From: Bacteroidota bacterium
GTDB lineage: Bacteria; Bacteroidota; Bacteroidia; Flavobacteriales; Weeksellaceae
DNA: 11,325 bases
Assembly: GCA_023420435.1 (NCBI GenBank)
Contig: JAEZWE010000164.1
Span: forward strand, 1 to 11,325
Reading direction: 5' to 3'
Shown: piece by piece, positions 1 through 7,927 of the stretch
Position numbering within the stretch: position 1 is the first letter of the stretch
How the letters are laid out: every line of letters begins with the position of its first letter
Translations under genes and position numbers: made by a program
Notes under the pieces: model-generated
Told to the model about the DNA's origin: nothing
Database searches by the model: none
Seen by the model: the letters and a program-made list of their open reading frames with translations, nothing else

Positions 1-965
1 ATCATGTATCCTAAACCTAATCCAATTCCAGTTAATAAAGCATTTTTTACCTTTTTGGAAGGAACAGGAAGCGCTGTTTCTCCGTAAATTCGGTGAGGAT
101 TTTCACTAGGAGTCATAATATTTCCGGGATCTGCAGGTGCGTTTTTAAAATTCATCATCAATCGCATTCCTGCAGAAGCGGTGTTTACAATTGTAGAAGG
201 TATTAAAGAATGAACTGTTTTCAAAATATAAGAAACAGCATCCGGAAACATTCCTTTTTTTGGATTTTTTGCCAGTTCAACAAATTTCGCAGCGGTATCT
301 CGCGGATCTGCAGCTAAAGGAGGGATTTTAAAATCTAATCCGGAATATTTTGCAGAATGCTGATTTCCCGTAGAACGCTGAATCCCCGGATAAATATTGG
401 AAATATGAATATCCGGAAAATCTGAAATTTCGCCCTGCAAAGTTTCCATTAATCCTGCAATTCCTTTTTTGGATGCAGAATAGGCCGCACTGTAAGGAGC
501 CGGCATAAAAGCACCTATGGATACATTATTGATTAAAATACCTTCGTTTTGTTTTTTGAAAATCGGTAAAACGTGATATGCAGAATACATATAACCAAAA
601 AGGTTTGTTTTTATCAGTTGTTCCTGTGTTCCCATAGGAATTTCTTCAAATTTTCCACTTGCCATTACGCCTGCATTGTTGATCCAAATATCAATTCTCC
701 CATTAAATTGTAGCGCTTGGTCCACTAAATTTTTTACTTCTTCTTCGTTGGAAATATCGGTGGAAACTGCGGTTGCTATAGCGCCTAAATCCCGGCAAAG
801 ATCTACTGTTTCTTTCAAAGCTTCTTCACCTCGTGAAGCTAAAACCAAACGACACCCTTCCAAAGCGAAAGCTTCGGCTACAGCTCTTCCAACACCGCTG
901 GAAGCACCGGTAATAACAACCGTTTTACCGGCAATACTTTTATTTTTTTTAGAATAATCTTCCAT
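1..965 (-). CDS. SDR family oxidoreductase, 3' end beyond the window
   Basis: This is a classical short-chain dehydrogenase/reductase. The first 321 codons are visible with no stop, and the gene runs off the left edge. The cofactor-binding TGASSGVG motif is at residues 19-26 and NNAG at 96-99. The catalytic tetrad is complete: N121, S149 and the YSASK motif with Y162 and K166. An arginine (R45) after the second strand (LASR) suggests NADP(H) preference, which is inference. After the Rossmann domain comes an extension with a hydrophobic, glycine-rich stretch near residues 308-321 (GIGLGLGYM), which may be a membrane-associated tail continuing outside the window. The ATG at 965 places the cofactor motif at the usual distance from the N terminus. 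The gene follows the kinase cluster after 125 bases that contain a direct-repeat pair, so it probably has its own promoter. The substrate cannot be told. Confidence 0.93.
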   Translation of the reverse strand, partial: MEDYSKKNKSIAGKTVVITGASSGVGRAVAEAFALEGCRLVLASRGEEALKETVDLCRDLGAIATAVSTDISNEEEVKNLVDQALQFNGRIDIWINNAGVMASGKFEEIPMGTQEQLIKTNLFGYMYSAYHVLPIFKKQNEGILINNVSIGAFMPAPYSAAYSASKKGIAGLMETLQGEISDFPDIHISNIYPGIQRSTGNQHSAKYSGLDFKIPPLAADPRDTAAKFVELAKNPKKGMFPDAVSYILKTVHSLIPSTIVNTASAGMRLMMNFKNAPADPGNIMTPSENPHRIYGETALPVPSKKVKNALLTGIGLGLGYM

Positions 966-1034
966 TATTTTTTTGATTTTTGTTGGTTTAAATTTAGCGA
1001 TAAATTGATTTTAAAACCGTGAATTTTGAGATGT

Positions 1035-1064
1035 TGTAAATAATGTTGTGAATTGTGTAAATAA
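1035..1064. repeat. Pair of 9-bp direct repeats upstream of the SDR gene
   Basis: TGTAAATAA occurs at 1035-1043 and again at 1056-1064, start to start 21 bases apart, which is about two helical turns. A related TTGTGAA lies between them. The pair sits in the 125-base stretch between the second kinase stop and the SDR start, about 70-100 bases upstream of the SDR ATG. On the minus strand a weak -7-like box, TACTTTTA (1069-1062), overlaps the outer copy. An operator for a regulator binding in tandem is possible. The region is AT-rich, so chance is a real alternative. Confidence 0.35.
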
Positions 1065-1090
1065 AAGTATTCTAAGAAAAGAAAAAAAAA

Positions 1091-3043
1091 TTATATTTTT
1101 TTGCTTAACGTAAAATCAATAAGGGTTCCTTTCTCTTTTTCGGAGAAAATATGGAAATTTTTCCCGATTTCGGAAGCTCTTTTTTGCATATTTTGTAAAC
1201 CACTTCCTAGTATAATTTCATTTTTATTAAAACCTTTTCCGTCGTCCGCAATGGAAATCTGAATTTCATCCTCCATTTTGGCAGCTGAAATTTCAATGTT
1301 TTTAGCGTCTGAATATTTAAGTGCATTATTTACCGCTTCCTGAATAATCCGATAAATGTTCATGCCTTCTGTAGAAGTAAATTTCAAATTTTCGAGTTGA
1401 CGATCAATCGTGAAATTAATGTTTACATTTTCCTGAGATTTGTTGGCTTTTTCCACGAAATTCATAATTCGGGCATTCATTTCATCAAAACTGATTTCGG
1501 AATTGTTCATCGCCCAAATCGTATCACGAAGTTCGGTGATGGTTTCGCGGGTAAAACTACTGATGGAGTTGAGTTTTTTATTGATTTTTTCATCATCAAT
1601 TTTGAAAGCCGATTTCAAAGTTTCGATGGAAGAAATGATGAAGGTAAGTTGCGCCCCAATATTATCGTGTAAATCACGGGAAATCGCCAATCTTTGATCG
1701 TGTAATTTGTTTTGGGTTTCAATTTTTTCGATAGCGGTTTGTAGCTCGAATTCTTGTTTTTGCTGTTTGTTTTTTAGTTTTTGATTATTATAAATTAAGT
1801 AGGAGAGAAGCAATAAAATTCCTAAAATACTGCCGCCAATAATTAAAATTTGTTTGATGTTTTTTTCCTTTTCAACAATTTCAACTTTTTGTTTTTCAAT
1901 TTGTTTTTCTTTTTTATTGGTCTGATACTTAGTCTCCAAATCAGAGGTGATTTGCAAGACATTTTTGTTGGTTTGATGATCTACTGCTGCAATGTAATTT
2001 TTCAGGTAAAAATTTACACTGTCAATATTTCCAATACCGGCATTAGCAATAACTAACTGTTGATAAATTTGATTATTTTTCTCGTTTGTTCCATTTTTTT
2101 TGTTGTAACTCAAACTTTCAAATAAGTATTGCTTCGCTATTTTGTAGTTTTTCAGGTAGTTATAACTTTTTGCTAGAGATATTTTTGAGGATGCTGCTTC
2201 TGCAAAATATTTTTCGTCATTTCTAATTTTCAATGATTTTAATAAATACTCAGTCGAAAGTTGATATAGTTTTTTATCCAAGTAAATATTTCCAATATTA
2301 TTTAATGCAACACCGAGAGCTACTTTGTTTCCGGAAATTTCTGCGTAATGCTTTGCCTTTTCAAAATTTTGTAAAGCTAAATCGTATTTTTTTTGGTCGT
2401 GATATACACTGCCAAGTCCAACTAAAGAATTGCAAAGAAGAGCGTAGATTTTTTTAGCTTCGAAATAATCAATTGATTCAGAAAAAAAATCAGTTGCTTT
2501 TTTATAATTTTTTAAAGCATAATATAATGTTCCAATATTAGATTTTAAGTTTGCAACTGTTGTTTTGTCTGATGTTTTTTCATAATGTTTTAATGCGTTG
2601 AGATAACTATTCATTGAAGATTTGTAATCGGTACTTCGATAATAATTATTTCCCAATTTAAACTGTAAAGCCGCTATCCTATCTTCATTTTTTTGTTTTT
2701 TTCTAATTTCTAAGGATTGCAAATAGTATTTGGTTGATTTGCCAATTTCACCTTTTAAGTAGTAAACCGCACCCAAATCACTTAAACTTTGTGCATACAA
2801 ATTTTCATCATTAATCTCCTTTGAAAATTTTTGAGATAATAATCCGTAATGCAGCGCAGAATCTAGTGAAATACTATTGTAATACCAGCTTAAATTTCCA
2901 TATATTTTCGTTTTTTGAAGCTTGTCAGGATTCTTTTTCAACTCATGTTTTAGGCTGTCAATAATTTTTTGACTTTGAGAAAAAAGAGTGTTGAAAACAA
3001 CAAAAGCGAAAAAAATAATAAATTTTGAGAGGTGGGTTTTCAT
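1091..3043 (-). CDS. TPR-containing sensor histidine kinase (second of two)
   Basis: 650 residues. An N-terminal hydrophobic signal segment (about 5-22) is followed by about six or seven TPR units (about 45-345), a short coiled region, one transmembrane helix (about 396-417) and a cytoplasmic kinase core of the NarX/UhpB (HisKA_3, HPK7) type. The H-box SRDLHDNIGAQL holds the phosphoacceptor H459. The ATPase domain has an N-box with N572 and N573, DDGKGF at 600-605 and GSGL at 613-616, so the kinase looks active. The topology places the TPRs in the periplasm as a probable sensor or protein-binding region. The ATG lies 5 bases after the stop of the preceding kinase, its clear paralogue, with the response regulator two genes upstream, so the three are probably one transcript. 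The signal sensed is unknown. Confidence 0.95.
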   Translation of the reverse strand: MKTHLSKFIIFFAFVVFNTLFSQSQKIIDSLKHELKKNPDKLQKTKIYGNLSWYYNSISLDSALHYGLLSQKFSKEINDENLYAQSLSDLGAVYYLKGEIGKSTKYYLQSLEIRKKQKNEDRIAALQFKLGNNYYRSTDYKSSMNSYLNALKHYEKTSDKTTVANLKSNIGTLYYALKNYKKATDFFSESIDYFEAKKIYALLCNSLVGLGSVYHDQKKYDLALQNFEKAKHYAEISGNKVALGVALNNIGNIYLDKKLYQLSTEYLLKSLKIRNDEKYFAEAASSKISLAKSYNYLKNYKIAKQYLFESLSYNKKNGTNEKNNQIYQQLVIANAGIGNIDSVNFYLKNYIAAVDHQTNKNVLQITSDLETKYQTNKKEKQIEKQKVEIVEKEKNIKQILIIGGSILGILLLLSYLIYNNQKLKNKQQKQEFELQTAIEKIETQNKLHDQRLAISRDLHDNIGAQLTFIISSIETLKSAFKIDDEKINKKLNSISSFTRETITELRDTIWAMNNSEISFDEMNARIMNFVEKANKSQENVNINFTIDRQLENLKFTSTEGMNIYRIIQEAVNNALKYSDAKNIEISAAKMEDEIQISIADDGKGFNKNEIILGSGLQNMQKRASEIGKNFHIFSEKEKGTLIDFTLSKKI

Positions 3044-3048
3044 TGATT

Positions 3049-5004
3049 TTAATTTTTATTCAAAACAAAACTCACCAAAGTTCCTTTTCCTTTTTCGGAC
3101 AAAATTTTGAAATTTTTTCCAATCTCTGAGGCGCGTTTTTTCATATTGAGAAGTCCGCTTCCAGGCGTAATTTCCTTTTCATCAAAGCCTTTTCCGTCGT
3201 CAAAAATTTCCACTAAAATATCATTTTGAATGTTTTTTACCTCGATATTTATATTTTTTGCGTGGGAATATTTCAGGGAATTGTTTACCGCTTCTTGAAT
3301 TATACGGTAAATGTTCATGCCTTCAGAAGAAGAAAATTTAATGTTTTCTAAAGAAGGATCGACATTAAAAGTAAAATTCACATTTTCGAAACTGTTTTGC
3401 GCTTTGCTTAGGAAATTCAGGATTCTTTTATTTATTTCCGAGAAGGTAATTTCAGCATTGTTCATCGCCCAAATCGTATCGCGAAGTTCGGTAATGGTAT
3501 CTTTGGTAAAATTAGAGATGTTGTTGAGTTTATTATTAATGTTATGATCTTCAATTTTAAAAGTAGATTTTAATGTATGGATGGAAGAAATAATGAAGGT
3601 AAGTTGCGCTCCGATATTGTCATGTAAATCTCTGGAAATGGAAAGTCTTTGTTCCTGCAAGCGATTTTGATAGTCTATTTTTTCGATGGCAGTTTGTAAC
3701 TCGAATTCTTTTTTCTGATGTTTATTTTTTAATCGCAGAGCTCTGCTGATGAGAAAAGCGGTGATTAATGCAAACAACAATACCAATCCGGAAATTAATA
3801 AATAGGTGTTTTTTTTACGGTTTTCAGATTCCTGAAAAAGCAGTTTATTTTTGGTTTGTGACAGTTCTTTTTCCTTTTTTTCTACTTTATATTGCGTTTC
3901 GTAAAGGTTGATGGCTTTTTGCACTTCTGCATTTTCCATAATGGTTTCCAAAGAATCTCTTTTGCCTTCAAAGTAATAAGCTTTTTCAAAATTTTTAGTG
4001 ACTTCGTGATAATGTGTCATCATGTCGTAGTAGTTCATTAAACTTTTATCATCATGATGGTTCTTGATGAGACTTTCAATTTTGGGAAGTATTTTTTTGA
4101 AATCCTCAAAACGTTTTAACTGAATGTAATTGTCTCCATACGTCAGAAAAATATTAAGCTGATTGATGGATTCGCCTTCACTTTTTTGAGAGTAATTTTT
4201 CGCTTGATCCAGCAAAGACAAGGATTTTTGAAAATTATTTTTTTGATATTCTAAACAGGCGTAATTGTGATATAAAAGCGATAAACCCACTTCATCATTT
4301 ACCTTTTTTTTGTAAACAATGGCTTTTTCGTAATGATCTTTGGCTTCAGCAATTTTTTTTTGTTTACTGTATAAGTTTGCTAAATTTACCAAAGACACCG
4401 AAATTCCGTAATCGTCTTTTATTTCTTCTCTTAGTCCTAAAGCTTTTTTGGTGTAATCTTCAAATCTTTTTTTATCGTTAATTTCATCATAAATTAATCC
4501 GATGTTGCTTAAAACATTGGCGGATAATTTTTTATTTTCTGTTTTTTCAAAAAGTTGAAGGGCTTTGTTGTAGCTTTTCAAAGCTTCGTAGTAAGAACCT
4601 CTGTTCCATTGGATTAATCCCAAATTGTTATAAGCAGATCCTTGCACATTGGGAAATTTTCCGACCGAAATTTGGATGGCTTTTAGATAAAGAATTTTTG
4701 CAGAATCGTATTTTCCTTCAATATCCAGGTAAATTCCTTTTAAATTATGAGCTCTTGCTTTTGCATAGGGATTTTTCTCGCCCATTTTGGAAAGAATACC
4801 GATATAATTTTTTGCTGTTTTTTTGTCGGAATATACCGTTGAAAAAAAGAGTTTATTGTAAGCATCAATAACCAAAGAATCGTTTTTGGAAGTCTGAACT
4901 ACGTTTTTCAAACTGTCCATTTCTGGGTTTTGAGTATAGATAAATACAGGAAAAAGAAATGCCCAAAATTTAAAAAAATATTGAATTTTGTAAAGTGGAT
5001 TCAT
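3049..5004 (-). CDS. TPR-containing sensor histidine kinase (first of two)
   Basis: 651 residues with the same plan as the next gene: N-terminal hydrophobic export segment (about 9-25), about six TPR units (about 80-330), coiled linker, one transmembrane helix (about 398-421), then HisKA_3 and HATPase_c domains. Visible catalytic elements are the H-box SRDLHDNIGAQL with H461, an N-box with N574 and N575, DDGKGF at 602-607 and a GSGL box, all intact. The kinase halves of the two proteins are much more alike than their TPR halves, suggesting duplication followed by divergence of the sensor. The ATG is 13 bases after the response regulator stop. An A9 run on the coding strand (plus positions 4353-4361) lies in the TPR region without breaking the frame. 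The likely phosphotransfer partner is the adjacent LuxR-type regulator. Confidence 0.95.
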   Translation of the reverse strand: MNPLYKIQYFFKFWAFLFPVFIYTQNPEMDSLKNVVQTSKNDSLVIDAYNKLFFSTVYSDKKTAKNYIGILSKMGEKNPYAKARAHNLKGIYLDIEGKYDSAKILYLKAIQISVGKFPNVQGSAYNNLGLIQWNRGSYYEALKSYNKALQLFEKTENKKLSANVLSNIGLIYDEINDKKRFEDYTKKALGLREEIKDDYGISVSLVNLANLYSKQKKIAEAKDHYEKAIVYKKKVNDEVGLSLLYHNYACLEYQKNNFQKSLSLLDQAKNYSQKSEGESINQLNIFLTYGDNYIQLKRFEDFKKILPKIESLIKNHHDDKSLMNYYDMMTHYHEVTKNFEKAYYFEGKRDSLETIMENAEVQKAINLYETQYKVEKKEKELSQTKNKLLFQESENRKKNTYLLISGLVLLFALITAFLISRALRLKNKHQKKEFELQTAIEKIDYQNRLQEQRLSISRDLHDNIGAQLTFIISSIHTLKSTFKIEDHNINNKLNNISNFTKDTITELRDTIWAMNNAEITFSEINKRILNFLSKAQNSFENVNFTFNVDPSLENIKFSSSEGMNIYRIIQEAVNNSLKYSHAKNINIEVKNIQNDILVEIFDDGKGFDEKEITPGSGLLNMKKRASEIGKNFKILSEKGKGTLVSFVLNKN

Positions 5005-5017
5005 AGGGATTTTCCAA

Positions 5018-5671
5018 CTAAATAATTCTGTCTTTACGCGCTTTTTCTACGGCTTCCAATTTGGAATGTACATGAAGTTTGCGGTAAATATTTTCGATGT
5101 GTTTTCTTACCGTAAAAGGTGAAAGGAAAAGATTTTCGGCAATTTTGTTGTAATTCAATCCTTTGCTCAGTTGTTCCAAAACTTCAATTTCTCTTTCAGT
5201 AAGCGTCACTTCTTCAACTTCGGTTACTGTATTTTCCTGAAATGGATTTCGCAATAATTTCAAAGTTTTAAAAGCGATGGAAGGACTCATTGCAGCACCG
5301 CCTTCCAAGGTTTCTTTGATGCCTTTATCCAGTTCTTCGTGCGAAACTTCTTTCAACAAATAACCATCTGCACCTGCTTTTATTGCATTGAAAATATTTT
5401 CGTCATTATCCAAAACTGTCAGAATGAGAATTTTTATTTGCGGGTATTTTTTTTTGATATTTTCGGTAGCGGCAATTCCGTTCATTTGTGGCATATCGAT
5501 ATCCATTAAAATAAGATCGATATTTTGATCTTCTTCGAGTTTTTCCAAAAAAACTTTTCCGTTTTCGGCGATAAATTTTATTTTGTACTGATTTTCAAAA
5601 AAGGAGAGTTTCTCTTGAATGGCTTTAGCTAGAAAGAAATTATCTTCTGCAATGGCAATGCGAATCATCAT
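5018..5671 (-). CDS. NarL/LuxR-family response regulator
   Basis: 217 residues, the usual length for NarL/FixJ regulators. The receiver domain (about 3-120) has the acidic pair E9/D10, phosphoacceptor D57 in LMDIDMP, T85 and conserved K107 (LLKE). The C-terminal LuxR-type helix-turn-helix (about 156-217) begins LTEREIEVLEQLSKG and carries the probable recognition helix around SPFTVRKHIENIYRKL. It should be a DNA-binding transcription factor activated by phosphorylation from one or both downstream kinases. Two ATGs stand in tandem (5671 and 5668). The first is used here, but MIRIAIAEDN from the second is equally plausible. The gene leads the cluster with the two kinases and has a 125-base upstream gap that should hold the promoter. 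Target genes cannot be told from the sequence. Confidence 0.95.
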   Translation of the reverse strand: MMIRIAIAEDNFFLAKAIQEKLSFFENQYKIKFIAENGKVFLEKLEEDQNIDLILMDIDMPQMNGIAATENIKKKYPQIKILILTVLDNDENIFNAIKAGADGYLLKEVSHEELDKGIKETLEGGAAMSPSIAFKTLKLLRNPFQENTVTEVEEVTLTEREIEVLEQLSKGLNYNKIAENLFLSPFTVRKHIENIYRKLHVHSKLEAVEKARKDRII

Positions 5672-5689
5672 TTGTGGTTTTGTGTAAGA

Positions 5690-5697
5690 TAAAGATA
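5690..5697 (-). promoter_or_regulatory. Weak -7 box candidate for the response regulator/kinase cluster
   Basis: On the minus strand TATCTTTA matches the Bacteroidota -7 consensus TAnnTTTG at all but the last position and lies about 19 bases before the ATG. No convincing TTG element stands at the expected distance upstream (the nearest is a TTC), so support is weak. The rest of the 125-base gap is A/T-run rich, and I see no clear terminator hairpin for the preceding MORN-TPR gene. Confidence 0.22.
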
Positions 5698-5796
5698 CAG
5701 AAATTTTTCATTGAAATGGAATTGTTTTTTTTGGCTTTTTTGGGTTGATTTTTCTTTATTTTTCGGTAATCGGTTTAAGTTTTTTTTGAGAAGGTA

Positions 5797-6912
5797 TTAT
5801 TTAGCTTGCGTGTTTCGTCCTAAGATTTCATGATATTTCTGCATTTCTTTATCTGCATTTATTTTATCTCCTTTACCGGAATAAATAAGACTTCTGTTGA
5901 AATATAATAATGAATAAGGGCGTAAATCTTTGGCCAATTGTATTACTTTGCCATAATCCGCCATTGCTTTTTCATTATCAAATAAATCAAAATAAAAATT
6001 ACCTCTTTCATAATAAGCCGCTACGTAATTTGGATCCAACTCAATGGCTTTGTTAAGATCGGCAATACCTTTTCTTATATTTCGTTCAAAATCATCACTA
6101 ATTCCCATATAATCAGCTTCATCAGCAATGTACCAATAGGTTATGGCTCTTTCGTAATAAGCTTCTTTCATTTTAGGATTTTGAATAAGTGCTTTATTAA
6201 ATTCTTCCAGCGCTAAATCGTCTTGTGCATTTCTGCGATATTCTAAACCTTTTTTGTAAGCCGTTAAAGCATCGGAGTTATTGTTTGCGAATGTTTTTGC
6301 AGTGGAGTTTAAGTTGGAATTTGTTGCCATATTTTGATTTCCCTTAAAAACGCCTTTTTCAAAATAACCATCATCAATTTTTCCACTTTTGAAGGTGTAT
6401 TTTCCGTAACCTGTTCTTTCTCCGTTTGTCCAATCCCCAACATAAACATCGCCTACAGAATAATGATAAGTTCCTTTTCCTTCAAATTTTCCGTTTTTAT
6501 AGTCTCCAACATGTTGATCTCCTTTGGTCCACGTTGTTGTTCCTTTTCCATGTTGGTAACTGTTTGCCCATTGTCCGTTGTAGATAGTTCCGGACGATTT
6601 CCAGATATACTTTCCATTTCCTGTTCTGGCTCCGTAAACCCAATCTCCATCGTAAGTGTCTCCACTTTCCGTCCAGGTAATGTTTCCTTTTCCGTTAAAA
6701 TCATTATTTGTCCAGTTTCCTTTGTAAATTGATTTTAGTTTACCGTCTTTGTATATCGTTGCTTCACCATAACCATTGGCTTTTCCGTCTTTTACGGCGC
6801 CAAAATATTCCACTTTGTCTTGATCATAACTGGCTCTGCTGAAATTGAGTTTTTGTTGGGCATTGAAAATTCCAAAAATTGAAAAAATGAGAATTGTAAG
6901 AATTGTTTTCAT
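5797..6912 (-). CDS. Exported MORN-repeat protein with C-terminal TPR-like domain
   Basis: 371 residues. A typical signal peptide (MKTILTILIFSIFGIFNA, probable cleavage before Q19) indicates export. Residues about 34-193 hold about seven MORN units of roughly 23 residues of the YxGxWxNGxxxGxGxxxxxxG kind. The last is degenerate. Residues about 213-365 form TPR-like repeats such as KAIELDPNYVAAYYERGNF. No T9SS sorting domain or lipobox is seen, so a periplasmic location is most likely, by inference. The first MORN block is nearly the same as that of the gene just upstream, only 9 bases away, so the two are paralogues and probably co-transcribed. MORN repeats are generally taken as binding or scaffold modules; no enzymatic motif is visible and the function is unknown. 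Confidence 0.92.
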   Translation of the reverse strand: MKTILTILIFSIFGIFNAQQKLNFSRASYDQDKVEYFGAVKDGKANGYGEATIYKDGKLKSIYKGNWTNNDFNGKGNITWTESGDTYDGDWVYGARTGNGKYIWKSSGTIYNGQWANSYQHGKGTTTWTKGDQHVGDYKNGKFEGKGTYHYSVGDVYVGDWTNGERTGYGKYTFKSGKIDDGYFEKGVFKGNQNMATNSNLNSTAKTFANNNSDALTAYKKGLEYRRNAQDDLALEEFNKALIQNPKMKEAYYERAITYWYIADEADYMGISDDFERNIRKGIADLNKAIELDPNYVAAYYERGNFYFDLFDNEKAMADYGKVIQLAKDLRPYSLLYFNRSLIYSGKGDKINADKEMQKYHEILGRNTQAK

Positions 6913-6921
6913 GATTTTTAT

Positions 6922-7914
6922 TTATTTGGTTGAACTTTTGAATTTTCCGTTTTCGAAGAAACCTTCTGAAACTCTTCCATCAGCATAAAATAGTTTTCCA
7001 AAGCCATTTGGTTTTGAATTGAGTACATCTCCTTCGTATTTGCTGCCGTCTTTATAATTAATAATTCCTTTGCCTGTGGCTTCATTATTTTGAAAATCTC
7101 CGGTATAGGTTGATCCAGTATTATAAATCATTTTTCCTTTGCCTTCCAATTTGCTGTTTGTGAAATTACCTTCATAAATATCACCGGACGCATAATAATA
7201 ACTTCCAAAACCATTTCTTTTACCATTTGAAAAACTTCCAATGTATTTTGCACCAGATTTAAAGATATAAGTTCCTTTACCTTGAATTTGGTCATCAACA
7301 TAATCTCCTTCATAAGTGTCTCCATTAGCATAAATCATACTTCCTTTACCAGTTCTTTTGTTTAAAATCCAATCTCCGGTATAAACATTTCCTGAACTAA
7401 AATAATAGGTTCCTTTTCCGTTTCTGTACCAATTATGATAAGTTCCTACATATTTTTCATTCGCAGCAACAAACATAGAGGTTCCAGAAGTTAACTTGTC
7501 ATTTTCAAACGTACCTTCAATATAGTCTCCGGATGGATAAATTAATTTTCCCTTTCCAATTCTAAAATTTTTGATCCATTCTCCGTCATATTTTTTTCCG
7601 TCTGCCCAAGTATAAATGCCTTTACCATTTCTAAGACCTTTTGAAAATTCGCCCTCATAATTATCTCCAGATTCTATATAGGTCATTTTTCCTTTTCCTT
7701 CAATGTCGTTGTCTTTCCAGTTCCCAACGTAATTGGTAATAACCCTTTCATTTTTATACAATGTTGCTGTACCTGTACCATTGGCTTTGCCATTTTTTAC
7801 TGCGCCAAAATATTCTACTTTATACGTTGGATCTGAAGCTAAATCAAAAGTAATTTTCTGTGATTGATAAATGCAGAAAATAAAAAAGAAAATAAGAGTG
7901 AAATACGTTTTCAT
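6922..7914 (-). CDS. Exported protein of about 12 MORN repeats
   Basis: 330 residues from the ATG at 7914. The open frame extends upstream to an ATG at 7983, but the later start is preferred. It begins directly with a signal peptide (MKTYFTLIFFFIFCIYQSQ) like that of its paralogue, and it leaves a 13-base gap after the preceding gene instead of a 56-base overlap with it. From residue 33 to about 326 the protein is almost wholly MORN units of about 23 residues: I count twelve plus a partial thirteenth, with unit five degenerate (it lacks the GxG). No other domain, lipobox or sorting signal is visible. It is probably a periplasmic elongated beta-rich scaffold. The stop is 9 bases before the next MORN gene. 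Substrate or partner is unknown. Confidence 0.92.
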   Translation of the reverse strand: MKTYFTLIFFFIFCIYQSQKITFDLASDPTYKVEYFGAVKNGKANGTGTATLYKNERVITNYVGNWKDNDIEGKGKMTYIESGDNYEGEFSKGLRNGKGIYTWADGKKYDGEWIKNFRIGKGKLIYPSGDYIEGTFENDKLTSGTSMFVAANEKYVGTYHNWYRNGKGTYYFSSGNVYTGDWILNKRTGKGSMIYANGDTYEGDYVDDQIQGKGTYIFKSGAKYIGSFSNGKRNGFGSYYYASGDIYEGNFTNSKLEGKGKMIYNTGSTYTGDFQNNEATGKGIINYKDGSKYEGDVLNSKPNGFGKLFYADGRVSEGFFENGKFKSSTK

Positions 7915-7927
7915 AACGGTAATTTTT

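Noticed and set aside
676..957. Plus-strand open frame of 93 codons opposite the dehydrogenase gene
   Set aside because: It lies antisense to the conserved SDR cofactor and NNAG regions; its sequence is low-complexity and shows no domain.
1397..1697. Two overlapping plus-strand open frames opposite the kinase core
   Set aside because: They are antisense to the H-box and neighbouring conserved kinase sequence; a similar antisense frame recurs opposite the paralogue at 3311-3547, as expected from the shared coding sequence.
5672..5796. Terminator or small RNA between the MORN-TPR gene and the response regulator
   Set aside because: Long T and A runs are present but no stable stem; CGGTAATCGGT is a direct, not inverted, repeat.
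6334..6732. Plus-strand open frame of 132 codons opposite the MORN-TPR gene
   Set aside because: The regular codon pattern of MORN repeats keeps other frames open; the product is not like any protein family and the minus frame is clearly coding.
6453..7331. Two minus-strand out-of-frame ORFs inside the MORN genes (6453-6704 and 7128-7331)
   Set aside because: Both are alternative-frame readings of the 69-base MORN repeat; no start context or domain supports them.
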